Positions 1 through 4,962 of a stretch of 8,512 nucleotides of DNA are shown here, piece after piece. Both the position numbers and the translations under genes were made by a program. How positions within the stretch are numbered: the stretch's first letter is position 1; each line of letters starts with the position of its first letter. Source of the stretch: Tardiphaga sp. (lineage in GTDB: Bacteria > Pseudomonadota > Alphaproteobacteria > Rhizobiales > Xanthobacteraceae); NCBI GenBank assembly GCA_028290325.1, contig JAQGJY010000209.1:1-8512 (forward strand), written 5' to 3'. The notes beneath the pieces are model-generated. The model had not been told where the DNA came from. It ran no database searches and saw nothing but the letters and a program-made list of their open reading frames with translations.

Positions 1-65
1 TGCAGCGCGTAGGACTGCGCCTGCAAACCGCCAACGGAGGTATTCAGCGCATTGAAGATACCCAT
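1..65 (-). CDS. flgE: Flagellar hook protein FlgE, N-terminal fragment (partial)
   Basis: Only the first 21 codons are in the window; the gene runs off the left edge. The visible peptide begins MGIFNALNTSVGGLQAQSYA. It has the amphipathic pattern of the N-terminal segment of flagellar rod/hook proteins and closely resembles the FlgE starts I know from Bradyrhizobium and Rhodopseudomonas. FlgE polymerises outside the cell into the hook joining the basal body to the filament. The ATG is supported by GGAGAG (73-78 on the complement) seven bases upstream. A sigma-54 promoter lies about 75 bp upstream, fitting the class III timing of hook genes known in Caulobacter. Another axial protein is possible, but FlgG and FlgF usually start differently. 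Identification rests on 21 residues. Confidence 0.72.
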   Translation of the reverse strand, partial: MGIFNALNTSVGGLQAQSYAL

Positions 66-138
66 GACAATTCTCTCCAGCTCAACATCAGGCGGCTTTC
101 GGGCGTCATGCGCCGCAGCCGTATCCAGCGCTTGCCTC

Positions 139-153
139 GCAAGCCGCGTGCCA
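139..153 (-). promoter_or_regulatory. Sigma-54 (RpoN) -24/-12 promoter for flgE
   Basis: On the minus strand the sequence reads TGGCACGCGGCTTGC. It matches the RpoN consensus TGGCACG-N4-TTGC at every fixed position; only the final W of the extended consensus is a G. The GG and GC pairs have the required spacing. Transcription should start near 127, giving a leader of about 60 nt before the flgE ATG. Use of RpoN implies an AAA+ enhancer-binding activator, which for flagellar genes in this class would be FlbD-like (inference). Confidence 0.8.
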
Positions 154-218
154 TGCTGAAAATCGCTGTAATCAAAGTGTTTTTTGAATTTTCATGGCGC
201 CATCAACCGGTGCAGAGT

Positions 219-242
219 TGCCGGATGCGGCAGGAATTGCCG
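219..242. promoter_or_regulatory. Candidate enhancer site for the sigma-54 activator
   Basis: Three alternating half-sites occur in 24 bases: TGCCG (219-223), CGGCA (228-232) and TGCCG (238-242), separated by 4 and 5 bases. Together they form two overlapping inverted repeats. They lie about 90-115 bp upstream of the predicted flgE transcription start, a usual place for sigma-54 enhancers. By function the likely ligand would be a FlbD-type regulator. I did not verify the motif against known ftr elements, so the protein assignment is inference. Confidence 0.42.
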
Positions 243-332
243 AGCTGTCGTCGTTTCGGACAGGTCGTTTGCAACTGTACCGGGCAGCAGTCAGCGCGAC
301 GAGCGCTCGATCTTCGGCTCGAACACCGATCG

Positions 333-363
333 CGACGAGGCAGTCCAGCCTGGACTGTCGTCG
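333..363 (-). terminator. Long hairpin downstream of msrB, possible terminator
   Basis: CGACGA (333-338) and CAGTCCA (341-347) pair with TGGACTG (351-357) and TCGTCG (358-363) around a GCC loop. This makes 13 base pairs interrupted by a two-base GG bulge. It begins about 57 nt past the msrB stop. No T-run follows on either strand, so intrinsic termination is not assured; it could instead protect the 3' end of the transcript. A second, smaller stem (ACCGCG/CGCGGT, 378-393) sits closer to the stop. Confidence 0.4.
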
Positions 364-420
364 GTCGCGGAAACCGAACCGCGTGGCCGCGGTCGTGCCG
401 CTTATGGCGCGGGACGAGGC

Positions 421-936
421 TTAGCTCGCCGAGGACGACGCCGGTTTGAACGTCATGGCGAAACCGTTCATGCAATAGCGCAGGCCGGTTGGTTTCGGGC
501 CGTCCTCGAAGACATGGCCGAGATGGCCGCCGCAGCGGCGGCAATGCACCTCGGTGCGGGCCATGCCGAAGGTCGAATCCTTGCTCTCACCAACGGCGTT
601 CTCCAGCGGTTGATAGAAGCTGGGCCAGCCGGTACCGCTCTCGAACTTGGTTTCGGACGCGAACAACGGCAGGTCGCAGCCGGCGCAGGCAAAGATGCCC
701 TTGCGTTTTTCCTTGTTCAGCGGGCTCGCGTTGGGCCGCTCGGTGCCTTCCTTGCGAAGGATCGAATATTGTTCGGCCGTCAGTTGCTTCTTCCATTCGG
801 CGTCGGATTTTTCGACCTCGAATTTCTGGGCGGCCTTGTCAGGCGAGGCGTTGGCGCTGCCGAAGCCCAGCCAACGAAAGGCGGCGAGCGCGCCGAAGGC
901 AGCGGTGGACGCAATCAGGATGCGGCGGTCAAACAT
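421..936 (-). CDS. msrB: Exported peptide-methionine (R)-S-oxide reductase MsrB
   Basis: The 171-residue product reduces the R-epimer of methionine sulfoxide in proteins back to methionine. The SelR/MsrB core spans about residues 45-165. It has the two zinc-binding CxxC pairs (Cys84/Cys87 and Cys132/Cys135), the GTGWPSF block (101-107), the HCRRCGGHLGHVF block (131-143) and the catalytic Cys155 in RYCMN. No further cysteine is present, so the resolving cysteine of some family members is absent and an external thiol is probably needed. Residues 1-30 form an export signal with Arg-Arg at 4-5, a hydrophobic stretch and an ANA cleavage-like site. This suggests Tat or Sec export, or a membrane anchor, and work on periplasmic proteins. 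GGGAG lies six bases before the ATG. It follows the FAD oxidoreductase by 54 nt. Confidence 0.93.
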   Translation of the reverse strand: MFDRRILIASTAAFGALAAFRWLGFGSANASPDKAAQKFEVEKSDAEWKKQLTAEQYSILRKEGTERPNASPLNKEKRKGIFACAGCDLPLFASETKFESGTGWPSFYQPLENAVGESKDSTFGMARTEVHCRRCGGHLGHVFEDGPKPTGLRYCMNGFAMTFKPASSSAS

Positions 937-990
937 GGTTTTCTCCCAAAAATCCGATTCTTTTCGAAATACGGGCCGCTGGCGGCAAAG

Positions 991-2382
991 TTACACGGAT
1001 TGGTCGTCGCGCCGCTCACTTTGTTTTGACAGCCGGACCCGCCGGGCGATCTCGCGATTGGCGGCCTCGCGCTTCTCCGCGCGCTTGACCTCACGGACTT
1101 TGGCACCCTCGCGATAGCGCGCGAAGGCGCCCGCCGCTGCCGCGCGCCCGCGCGTCCACAGCCCGATCACCTGCCCGGCCACCCGCCCGGTCGGGCCGCC
1201 GGCCCAGACCAGTTCGAACGGCGAGAACAAGCGCCATTGATCGTCATTGATGTCGATGCCGCGCGCGACCAACTGCCCGGCCATCGCCGAGGTGTTCAGG
1301 CCCTGCCGGCTGAACCCGCTGGCGATCCACAGGCCTTTCCGCAACTGCCCGATCTGCGGCATCTGGTGGACGGTCTGACCGACCGCCCCGCCCCAGGTCG
1401 CCTCGATCGCGACCGTCCCGAGCGCCGGAAAGATGCTGCGGATGCGGCGGCGGATCGGCCCGGCGAAGCGCTTCGCTGGCGCGTCCCAGGTCGTCTCTGG
1501 ACTGACCCACATCAGCCGGTCGCCATCGACGACGCGGAAATGGTCGATGCCGTCGGAGTCGACGACTGATCCCTTGAAGCCGATCACCTGGTGCAGCTTT
1601 TCGCCGAGCGGCGCGGTGATCGCCGCGTGTCGCCACACCGGCAGTAGCGTCGCGGCGAGTCGTGGCACGGCGGTGCCGAGGTGGACGTTGCCGGCCAGCA
1701 CGACCTGCGCCGCACGCAGCTTCGCGGACGGCGTGACGATGCGTTTACGGATGCCGGACGCGTCGAGCCCGATCACCGGCGTATCCTCGAAAATACGGAC
1801 ACCGGCCTGCCGCGCCAGCGCCGCCAGTCGCATCAGATAGGCCCGGCCGTCGAGCTGGAACCCGCGTGGATAATGCACCGCATGAAAATAGCGCCGCGTT
1901 CTCAGCACGTCGCGGACCCGCTCGAGCTGCCAGCCTTCGGCGTCGATGCCGAAATCATCGTTGAGCAGCTGCATCCGCGCGATCAGCCGGTCGCCGACAT
2001 CGACAGTGGAGACTTCGAGCGTGCCGTCCGTCACCGCCAGCGCCGGCAACGCCGGATCGGCCGCGATACGCCGGATGTAATCGCCACCGGCCTGCGACAG
2101 CTTCCACAGTTCACTCGTGGCGGCGAGCCCGACGCGCCCGAGCAGGTCGTCGATCGGCAGATCATAGCCCGGCATCACCGTGCCGAGCTGATGCCCCGAT
2201 GCGCCCCAGCCGATCGTCCGGGCTTCGAGCACGACGACGTTATAGCCGGCCCGCGCCGTTTCCAAGGCGATGGTCAGCCCGGCCAGCCCGGCGCCGACGA
2301 TGCAGATCTCGACGTCGAGGTCGGCGCCAAGCCGTCGCCGCTCGGTGTCGCTTGCATTCCCGTTGGCATCCGTCAGGGTCAT
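991..2382 (-). CDS. FAD-dependent oxidoreductase, DAO family (PuuB/OrdL-like)
   Basis: The 463-residue product belongs to the D-amino-acid oxidase/glycine oxidase fold family (PF01266). A Rossmann dinucleotide motif, GAGLAG (30-35), precedes a ribose-binding Glu53 in VVVLEA. The C-terminal FAD motif GFSRQGLN is at 356-363, followed by a helix (AMAGQLVARGI) typical of the family. The overall pattern is closest to gamma-glutamylputrescine oxidase and related amine oxidases, but substrate cannot be read from the sequence. Where many relatives have an SGRNGG-like flavin segment, this protein has SGHQLGTVMPG (62-72). The last 50 residues form a very basic, charged helical tail. No clear ribosome site precedes the ATG, though no other good start is visible. 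It may be co-transcribed with msrB downstream; a redox link between them is inference. The protein is probably cytosolic. Confidence 0.82.
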   Translation of the reverse strand: MTLTDANGNASDTERRRLGADLDVEICIVGAGLAGLTIALETARAGYNVVVLEARTIGWGASGHQLGTVMPGYDLPIDDLLGRVGLAATSELWKLSQAGGDYIRRIAADPALPALAVTDGTLEVSTVDVGDRLIARMQLLNDDFGIDAEGWQLERVRDVLRTRRYFHAVHYPRGFQLDGRAYLMRLAALARQAGVRIFEDTPVIGLDASGIRKRIVTPSAKLRAAQVVLAGNVHLGTAVPRLAATLLPVWRHAAITAPLGEKLHQVIGFKGSVVDSDGIDHFRVVDGDRLMWVSPETTWDAPAKRFAGPIRRRIRSIFPALGTVAIEATWGGAVGQTVHQMPQIGQLRKGLWIASGFSRQGLNTSAMAGQLVARGIDINDDQWRLFSPFELVWAGGPTGRVAGQVIGLWTRGRAAAAGAFARYREGAKVREVKRAEKREAANREIARRVRLSKQSERRDDQSV

Positions 2383-2484
2383 CCGGTTGTCTTACGAAGG
2401 CTTGTTGTTTTTGTCACCTTGTCCGCGTGGCGCAGGTGCATTAATCCCGCAATCGTTTTGCCTCTCACCCCGATCGGGTTCGCC
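2383..2484. promoter_or_regulatory. Divergent intergenic promoter region
   Basis: These 102 bases separate two divergent starts and must hold both promoters. On the plus strand a weak sigma-70-like pair, TTGTCC (2419-2424) and TTAATC (2441-2446) with a 16-base spacer, could serve the phosphatase gene. I see no convincing promoter for the minus strand. The palindrome CCCGATCGGG (2469-2478) sits just before the phosphatase ATG and could be an operator, or chance in GC-rich DNA. Confidence 0.3.
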
Positions 2485-3012
2485 ATGCGCCGTCTGCTTT
2501 TGCTGCGTCACGCCAAGACCGAAACCGACGCACCAAGCGGACGTGATGTCGATCGCCGGCTCGATCCACGTGGCCGCGATGACGCCGCGCTGATGGGGAC
2601 ATGGCTGGCGGAACAGACACAGCCGCCGTCGCGCGTGCTGGTCTCGACCGCGATCCGCGCGCGTCAGACCTGGGATATCGTCGAGACGAAGTTGGCGAAA
2701 GCCAAGGTCACCCCGCAGGTCATGCATCTCGACGAACTTTACGGCGCCGGCCCGGCGCAATTGCTGGAGGCGTTGCAAGTCGAGGGCGATGGCGCGGCGA
2801 TCATCATGATCATCGCGCATAATCCCGGCTTGCACGAACTGGGATTCGCACTGACCGCCACCGGCGACGCCACAGCCCGCAGCGCGCTGACCGACAACCT
2901 GCCGACCGGCGCGATCGCGACGCTGGATTTCAAGACCGACGACTGGAACGAGGTCCACTTCCGCAGCGGCCATCTTGCCAGCTTCGTGACACCGAAATCG
3001 CTCAGAGAATGA
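2485..3012 (+). CDS. sixA: SixA-like phosphohistidine phosphatase (histidine phosphatase superfamily)
   Basis: The 175-residue product has the RHG-type core of branch 1 histidine phosphatases. Arg8-His9 in LLLLRHAKT carries the nucleophile. The SixA-like D-x-x-R-x-L-x-x-x-G pattern is at 21-30, a second arginine cluster is in STAIRARQTW (54-63), and the second catalytic histidine is His112 in IAHNPG. Length agrees with SixA proteins, which dephosphorylate phosphohistidine in HPt domains (ArcB) and, in E. coli, the nitrogen-PTS protein NPr. The actual target here is unknown. The reading frame stays open far upstream, but that part is antisense to the FAD oxidoreductase. The ATG at 2485 starts exactly at the conserved MRRLLLLRH. 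The ribosome site is weak (GGG six bases upstream). The protein is cytosolic. The gene converges on the next one with a seven-base gap. Confidence 0.85.
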   Translation: MRRLLLLRHAKTETDAPSGRDVDRRLDPRGRDDAALMGTWLAEQTQPPSRVLVSTAIRARQTWDIVETKLAKAKVTPQVMHLDELYGAGPAQLLEALQVEGDGAAIIMIIAHNPGLHELGFALTATGDATARSALTDNLPTGAIATLDFKTDDWNEVHFRSGHLASFVTPKSLRE

Positions 3013-3013
3013 C

Positions 3014-3026
3014 GCCGTTTTACGGC
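3014..3026. terminator. Small hairpin between convergent stop codons
   Basis: GCCGT (3014-3018) and ACGGC (3022-3026) pair around a TTT loop in the seven-base gap between the two convergent genes, overlapping the minus-strand stop. The stem is only 5 bp and has no T-run, so it is a weak candidate for a shared transcription end. Confidence 0.2.
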
Positions 3027-3586
3027 AGCAACTCCACTGGCAGCCGCTCGAACGTGTAGGTTCGCGGCGTATTGCGCCAGACGAAACCGCCGGTCTGCCA
3101 CGCGAACAGAGCGCCGAAACCGATCAGAAACAAGGCGCCCGGCCATTCGCCCAACCACAGCGCGCGCAGCAACAACGCCGTCATCATGACCGCGACGATC
3201 GCCAGCAAACCGCAGGCGATCCGATAGACCGACGGCCGTAGCCCGCCGCGCAAACTCGCTGGGCTGCCCGCTTCCGCCATGCGTCGATGCAACGCGACGA
3301 TGAACGCGCGATAGCTGTCGTCCTGCGTCGTCATCAGCGACGCCGTCTGCCAGCTTGTCGAGACGATCGTGAGGGACATCCCCTTGACGTGCTTGATGTC
3401 GGCGCGAAACCGACGCGCCTGCATCGACACCGGCCGATAGGACAGCCGGATCGACTCGATCGCCGCGTAAGGCCACACGCCGCTGCGGCCGCGCACCCGC
3501 CACGACAACCCCTGCGGCGTCAGCGCGAAAGTTTCCGCCCGCGATACCAGCGAGGCCTTGTAGGCGTATTCGATCAGGTCGGTCAC
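3020..3586 (-). CDS. Hypothetical two-TM membrane protein with possible PH-like N-terminal part
   Basis: I do not recognise this 188-residue protein by name. From the GTG start, residues 16-105 are soluble and strand-rich. The pattern (FALTPQGLSWRV, then WPYAAIESIRLSY, then SLTIVSTSW) resembles bacterial PH-like domains, and a short helix (91-105) follows. Two hydrophobic segments (about 121-141 and 147-165) form a hairpin anchor, and a short tail follows. The frame extends upstream to an ATG at 3649. I prefer GTG at 3586 because GAGGG lies seven bases before it, and because the upstream ATG overlaps the start of the divergent gene and has no ribosome site. The likely location is the inner membrane with the N-terminal domain in the cytosol (inference). 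It converges with the SixA-like gene and is divergent from the four-TM protein. Function is unknown. Confidence 0.72.
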   Translation of the reverse strand: MTDLIEYAYKASLVSRAETFALTPQGLSWRVRGRSGVWPYAAIESIRLSYRPVSMQARRFRADIKHVKGMSLTIVSTSWQTASLMTTQDDSYRAFIVALHRRMAEAGSPASLRGGLRPSVYRIACGLLAIVAVMMTALLLRALWLGEWPGALFLIGFGALFAWQTGGFVWRNTPRTYTFERLPVELLP

Positions 3587-3593
3587 GCATTGT

Positions 3594-3598
3594 CCCTC
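3594..3598 (-). promoter_or_regulatory. Shine-Dalgarno that fixes the GTG start at 3586
   Basis: GAGGG on the minus strand ends seven bases before GTG (3586-3584). It is the only good ribosome site near the 5' end of this frame and argues against the longer ATG start. An ATG at 3590-3588 lies between but is in another frame. Confidence 0.65.
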
Positions 3599-3608
3599 GG
3601 CCGCGGGT

Positions 3609-3637
3609 TTGCGCGGGCCCGGCGCGGACGCTAGTGT
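3609..3637 (+). promoter_or_regulatory. Weak promoter implying a near-leaderless mRNA
   Basis: TTGCGC (3609-3614) and TAGTGT (3632-3637) are separated by 17 bases. If used, transcription would start around 3643-3645, only a few bases before the ATG at 3648. No Shine-Dalgarno precedes that ATG, which fits a leaderless transcript. Both boxes match only half of the sigma-70 consensus. Confidence 0.25.
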
Positions 3638-3647
3638 CTGAATCGCC

Positions 3648-4082
3648 ATGGCTCAAGCAACCACGTTTCCGCGTCACATCATCCTCGCCGCCGCGTCAAT
3701 CTCCGGCGTCTTGCTGGCGCTCGCCGTGCATATGCTTGGCGTCCGCTTCGGCCTGGATCTTGGTGGGTTGTGGCGCAGCGAATTCGGATCGAACCTGCCG
3801 GTCGGAGCGGCGATCGCCTGGTGGCTGATCGCCTCGGCCGCGTTCGCGGGCGGTTATCTGACAGCCAATATTCTGCACAGCGCCGCATCCGGAACGCTGC
3901 CGCCGCGACTCAGGCAATTGCTGATCGTGTTGGGCGTGCTGATGCTGGCCGGCGCGGGACAGGCAGCCTCCGCCCCGAGTCCGATCCCGTCATTATCCGG
4001 CGTACTCTCCGGCATCGCGGCGCTGGCGCTGGGTGGCTTCATGGCCTTCGGCGGCGCGCATTTCGCATTGAAATCTTCGTAG
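3648..4082 (+). CDS. Hypothetical small integral membrane protein (four TM segments)
   Basis: I do not recognise the family of this 144-residue protein. It is almost entirely hydrophobic, with four predicted membrane helices at about residues 10-30, 52-74, 89-107 and 115-139. The loops are short, and one carries an Arg pair (LPPRLRQ, 84-90). There are no cysteines, no catalytic motif and no extended soluble domain. No ribosome site precedes the ATG, which may be leaderless. A later start would cut into the first helix, so 3648 is kept. The gene diverges from the two-TM protein, with 61 bases between the preferred starts. It ends at a strong hairpin shared with the convergent ferritin-like gene. 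Confidence 0.7.
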   Translation: MAQATTFPRHIILAAASISGVLLALAVHMLGVRFGLDLGGLWRSEFGSNLPVGAAIAWWLIASAAFAGGYLTANILHSAASGTLPPRLRQLLIVLGVLMLAGAGQAASAPSPIPSLSGVLSGIAALALGGFMAFGGAHFALKSS

Positions 4083-4089
4083 CGACAAA

Positions 4090-4123
4090 AATCCGCCGCT
4101 GAGCCAAAGCTCAACGGCGGATT
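4090..4123. terminator. Hairpin terminator between convergent genes
   Basis: AATCCGCCG (4090-4098) pairs with CGGCGGATT (4115-4123). After one C-A mismatch an inner stem, TGAGC/GCTCA, closes on a CAAA loop. On the minus strand the stem is followed by five Ts (complement of 4087-4091), making a textbook intrinsic terminator for the ferritin-like gene 22 bases after its stop. On the plus strand it lies eight bases after the four-TM gene's stop but has only a short T-run, so it is weaker in that direction. Confidence 0.88.
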
Positions 4124-4145
4124 ATGATCGAGCGTCGAAGCTAAA

Positions 4146-4652
4146 TTAGCTCGCGGCGCGCAGGTTGATCTTGCTCTCGGCAAGCTTGTTCAACTTGGCA
4201 TCGGTGGCGTGCTCTTCGTCGAGCGTCTTCTGCAACACGGCGGCGCAATCGGCGCGGCCAAGCTGCTTGGCCCAGGCCACGAGGCTGCCGTATCGCACGA
4301 TCTCGTAATGCTCGGCGGCCTGCGCGGCGTTGATCAGCGCGGCATCGAGCACGCTCTTGTCCGCGACCTCGCCGGCGGTCTCGTCGGCTTCCTTGATGAT
4401 GCCGTCGATCGCCGGACAGGTCACGGCCTTGATTTCGGCGTTGTGCATCTTGAACACCTGCTCAAGGCGTTCGACATGGACGCGAGTCTCCTCGAGATGC
4501 GTCATGAAGCCCTTCTTCAGCGTCGCATCCGTCGCCTTCTCAGCCATTTTTGGCAGCGCCTTGATGAGTTGCTTCTCGGCGTAATAGATGTCTTGCAACT
4601 GATGCACGAACAGATCGTTCATCGTCTTGATGTCTTTGGTAAACAGTCCCAT
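4146..4652 (-). CDS. Ferritin-like DUF892 stress protein (YciE/YciF family)
   Basis: The 168-residue product matches the DUF892 (PF05974) family of four-helix ferritin-like proteins, including YciE and YciF of enterobacteria, which are linked to osmotic and general stress. The opening MNDLFVHQLQDIYYAEKQL (11-29) is characteristic. Candidate di-metal ligands are Glu26, Glu54, the Glu114-His115 pair in AAEHYE, and the Glu146-Glu147-His148 group in LDEEHATD, matching the E...E...EH...E/H pattern of the fold. Exact biochemical activity is unknown for the family. The frame continues 63 codons upstream, but ATG 4652 is chosen because AAAGG is eight bases before it and the family usually starts with MGLFTKDIKT-like residues. 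The protein is cytosolic. A candidate EcfG promoter lies about 100 bp upstream, fitting stress induction. Confidence 0.9.
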   Translation of the reverse strand: MGLFTKDIKTMNDLFVHQLQDIYYAEKQLIKALPKMAEKATDATLKKGFMTHLEETRVHVERLEQVFKMHNAEIKAVTCPAIDGIIKEADETAGEVADKSVLDAALINAAQAAEHYEIVRYGSLVAWAKQLGRADCAAVLQKTLDEEHATDAKLNKLAESKINLRAAS

Positions 4653-4660
4653 GGATCGAT

Positions 4661-4665
4661 CCTTT
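4661..4665 (-). promoter_or_regulatory. Shine-Dalgarno that fixes the DUF892 start
   Basis: AAAGG on the minus strand precedes the ATG at 4652 by eight bases. It supports the 168-residue product over the 231-residue open frame, whose extra N-terminus has no family-like features. Confidence 0.65.
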
Positions 4666-4731
4666 GCGTATGGAACGGGCGCGCGATCGCAACGCGATGC
4701 GCCATGCCGTTCGATTTGCCCATCTCTGCCA

Positions 4732-4756
4732 AATTCCGCATGTCGCCCGGCGTTCC
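4732..4756 (-). promoter_or_regulatory. Candidate EcfG/RpoE2-type general stress promoter
   Basis: On the minus strand GGAAC (4756-4752) is followed, after 18 bases, by TT (4733-4732). This fits the relaxed rhizobial RpoE2/EcfG consensus GGAAC-N18-19-TT, but not the stricter CGTT form of the -10 box. An eight-T run lies immediately upstream of the -35 box. Transcription would begin near 4725, giving a leader of about 70 nt. DUF892 genes are plausible members of the PhyR-EcfG regulon. Confidence 0.45.
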
Positions 4757-4796
4757 AAAAAAAATCGTCGAGCGCATTTTTGTTGTCGCGCGCGGC

Positions 4797-4821
4797 GTTG
4801 TTGCGAACTGCCCGCAACAAC
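4797..4821. repeat. Perfect 9-bp inverted repeat, possible operator
   Basis: GTTGTTGCG (4797-4805) and CGCAACAAC (4813-4821) are perfect reverse complements around a seven-base spacer. No T-run follows on either strand, so a terminator is unlikely. The repeat lies about 40 bp upstream of the candidate EcfG -35 box of the ferritin-like gene and about 140 bp before the YbhN-like gene. It could bind a dimeric regulator of either. Confidence 0.5.
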
Positions 4822-4962
4822 ACGGCAGATGACCGCGGCATGACAATGCGGCGCGGCGCAAAGCCGCCGAGGAAGGGTCTTTACCAAGCCACCGCGACGC
4901 CCCAGTTGCATGGCACATGGGGGCTGCACAGCGGCGGGATTTTAGCTTAATGAAGTATCGAC

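Larger units (their letters stand above)
66..420. other. Intergenic region between flgE and msrB
   Basis: This 355-base gap holds the flgE leader, its sigma-54 promoter, the upstream TGCCG/CGGCA repeats and two hairpins that follow the msrB stop. Short open frames exist in it, but none has a convincing start signal or a recognisable product, and I call no gene here. Confidence 0.7.
4653..4962. other. Divergent regulatory region between the DUF892 and YbhN-like genes
   Basis: This 310-base gap contains the DUF892 leader, its ribosome site, the candidate EcfG promoter, an A8 tract (4757-4764) and the 9-bp inverted repeat. I found no convincing sigma-70 promoter for the plus-strand gene; a weak GAAG (4952-4955) is its only ribosome-site-like sequence. 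Overlapping short frames have no supported start and are not called. Confidence 0.6.

Noticed and set aside
184..1029. Plus-strand 281-codon open frame covering msrB
   Set aside because: It is antisense to msrB, whose zinc and catalytic motifs are unmistakable, and its translation is low-complexity Ala/Gly/Arg. It is a GC-rich shadow frame.
1681..2484. Upstream extension of the SixA-like frame (268 extra codons)
   Set aside because: It is antisense to the FAD oxidoreductase and has no recognisable content. The family start matches ATG 2485.
2739..3677. Minus-strand 312-codon open frame
   Set aside because: It overlaps the two-TM protein in another frame and is antisense to the SixA-like gene. 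The composition is Arg/Ala/Gly-rich without motifs.
4672..4696. Plus-strand GGAAC as an EcfG promoter for the YbhN-like gene
   Set aside because: No GTT- or TT-type -10 box occurs at the required spacing, and it would lie almost 300 bp from the start codon.
4653..4841. 63-codon N-terminal extension of the DUF892 protein
   Set aside because: It has no family similarity and contains the candidate promoter. A Shine-Dalgarno supports the internal ATG 4652.
4911..4928. Possible sigma-54 site TGGCAC...TGCA before the YbhN-like gene
   Set aside because: The GG-to-GC spacing is wrong (two bases too long, or one too short with the other GC), which RpoN does not tolerate well.
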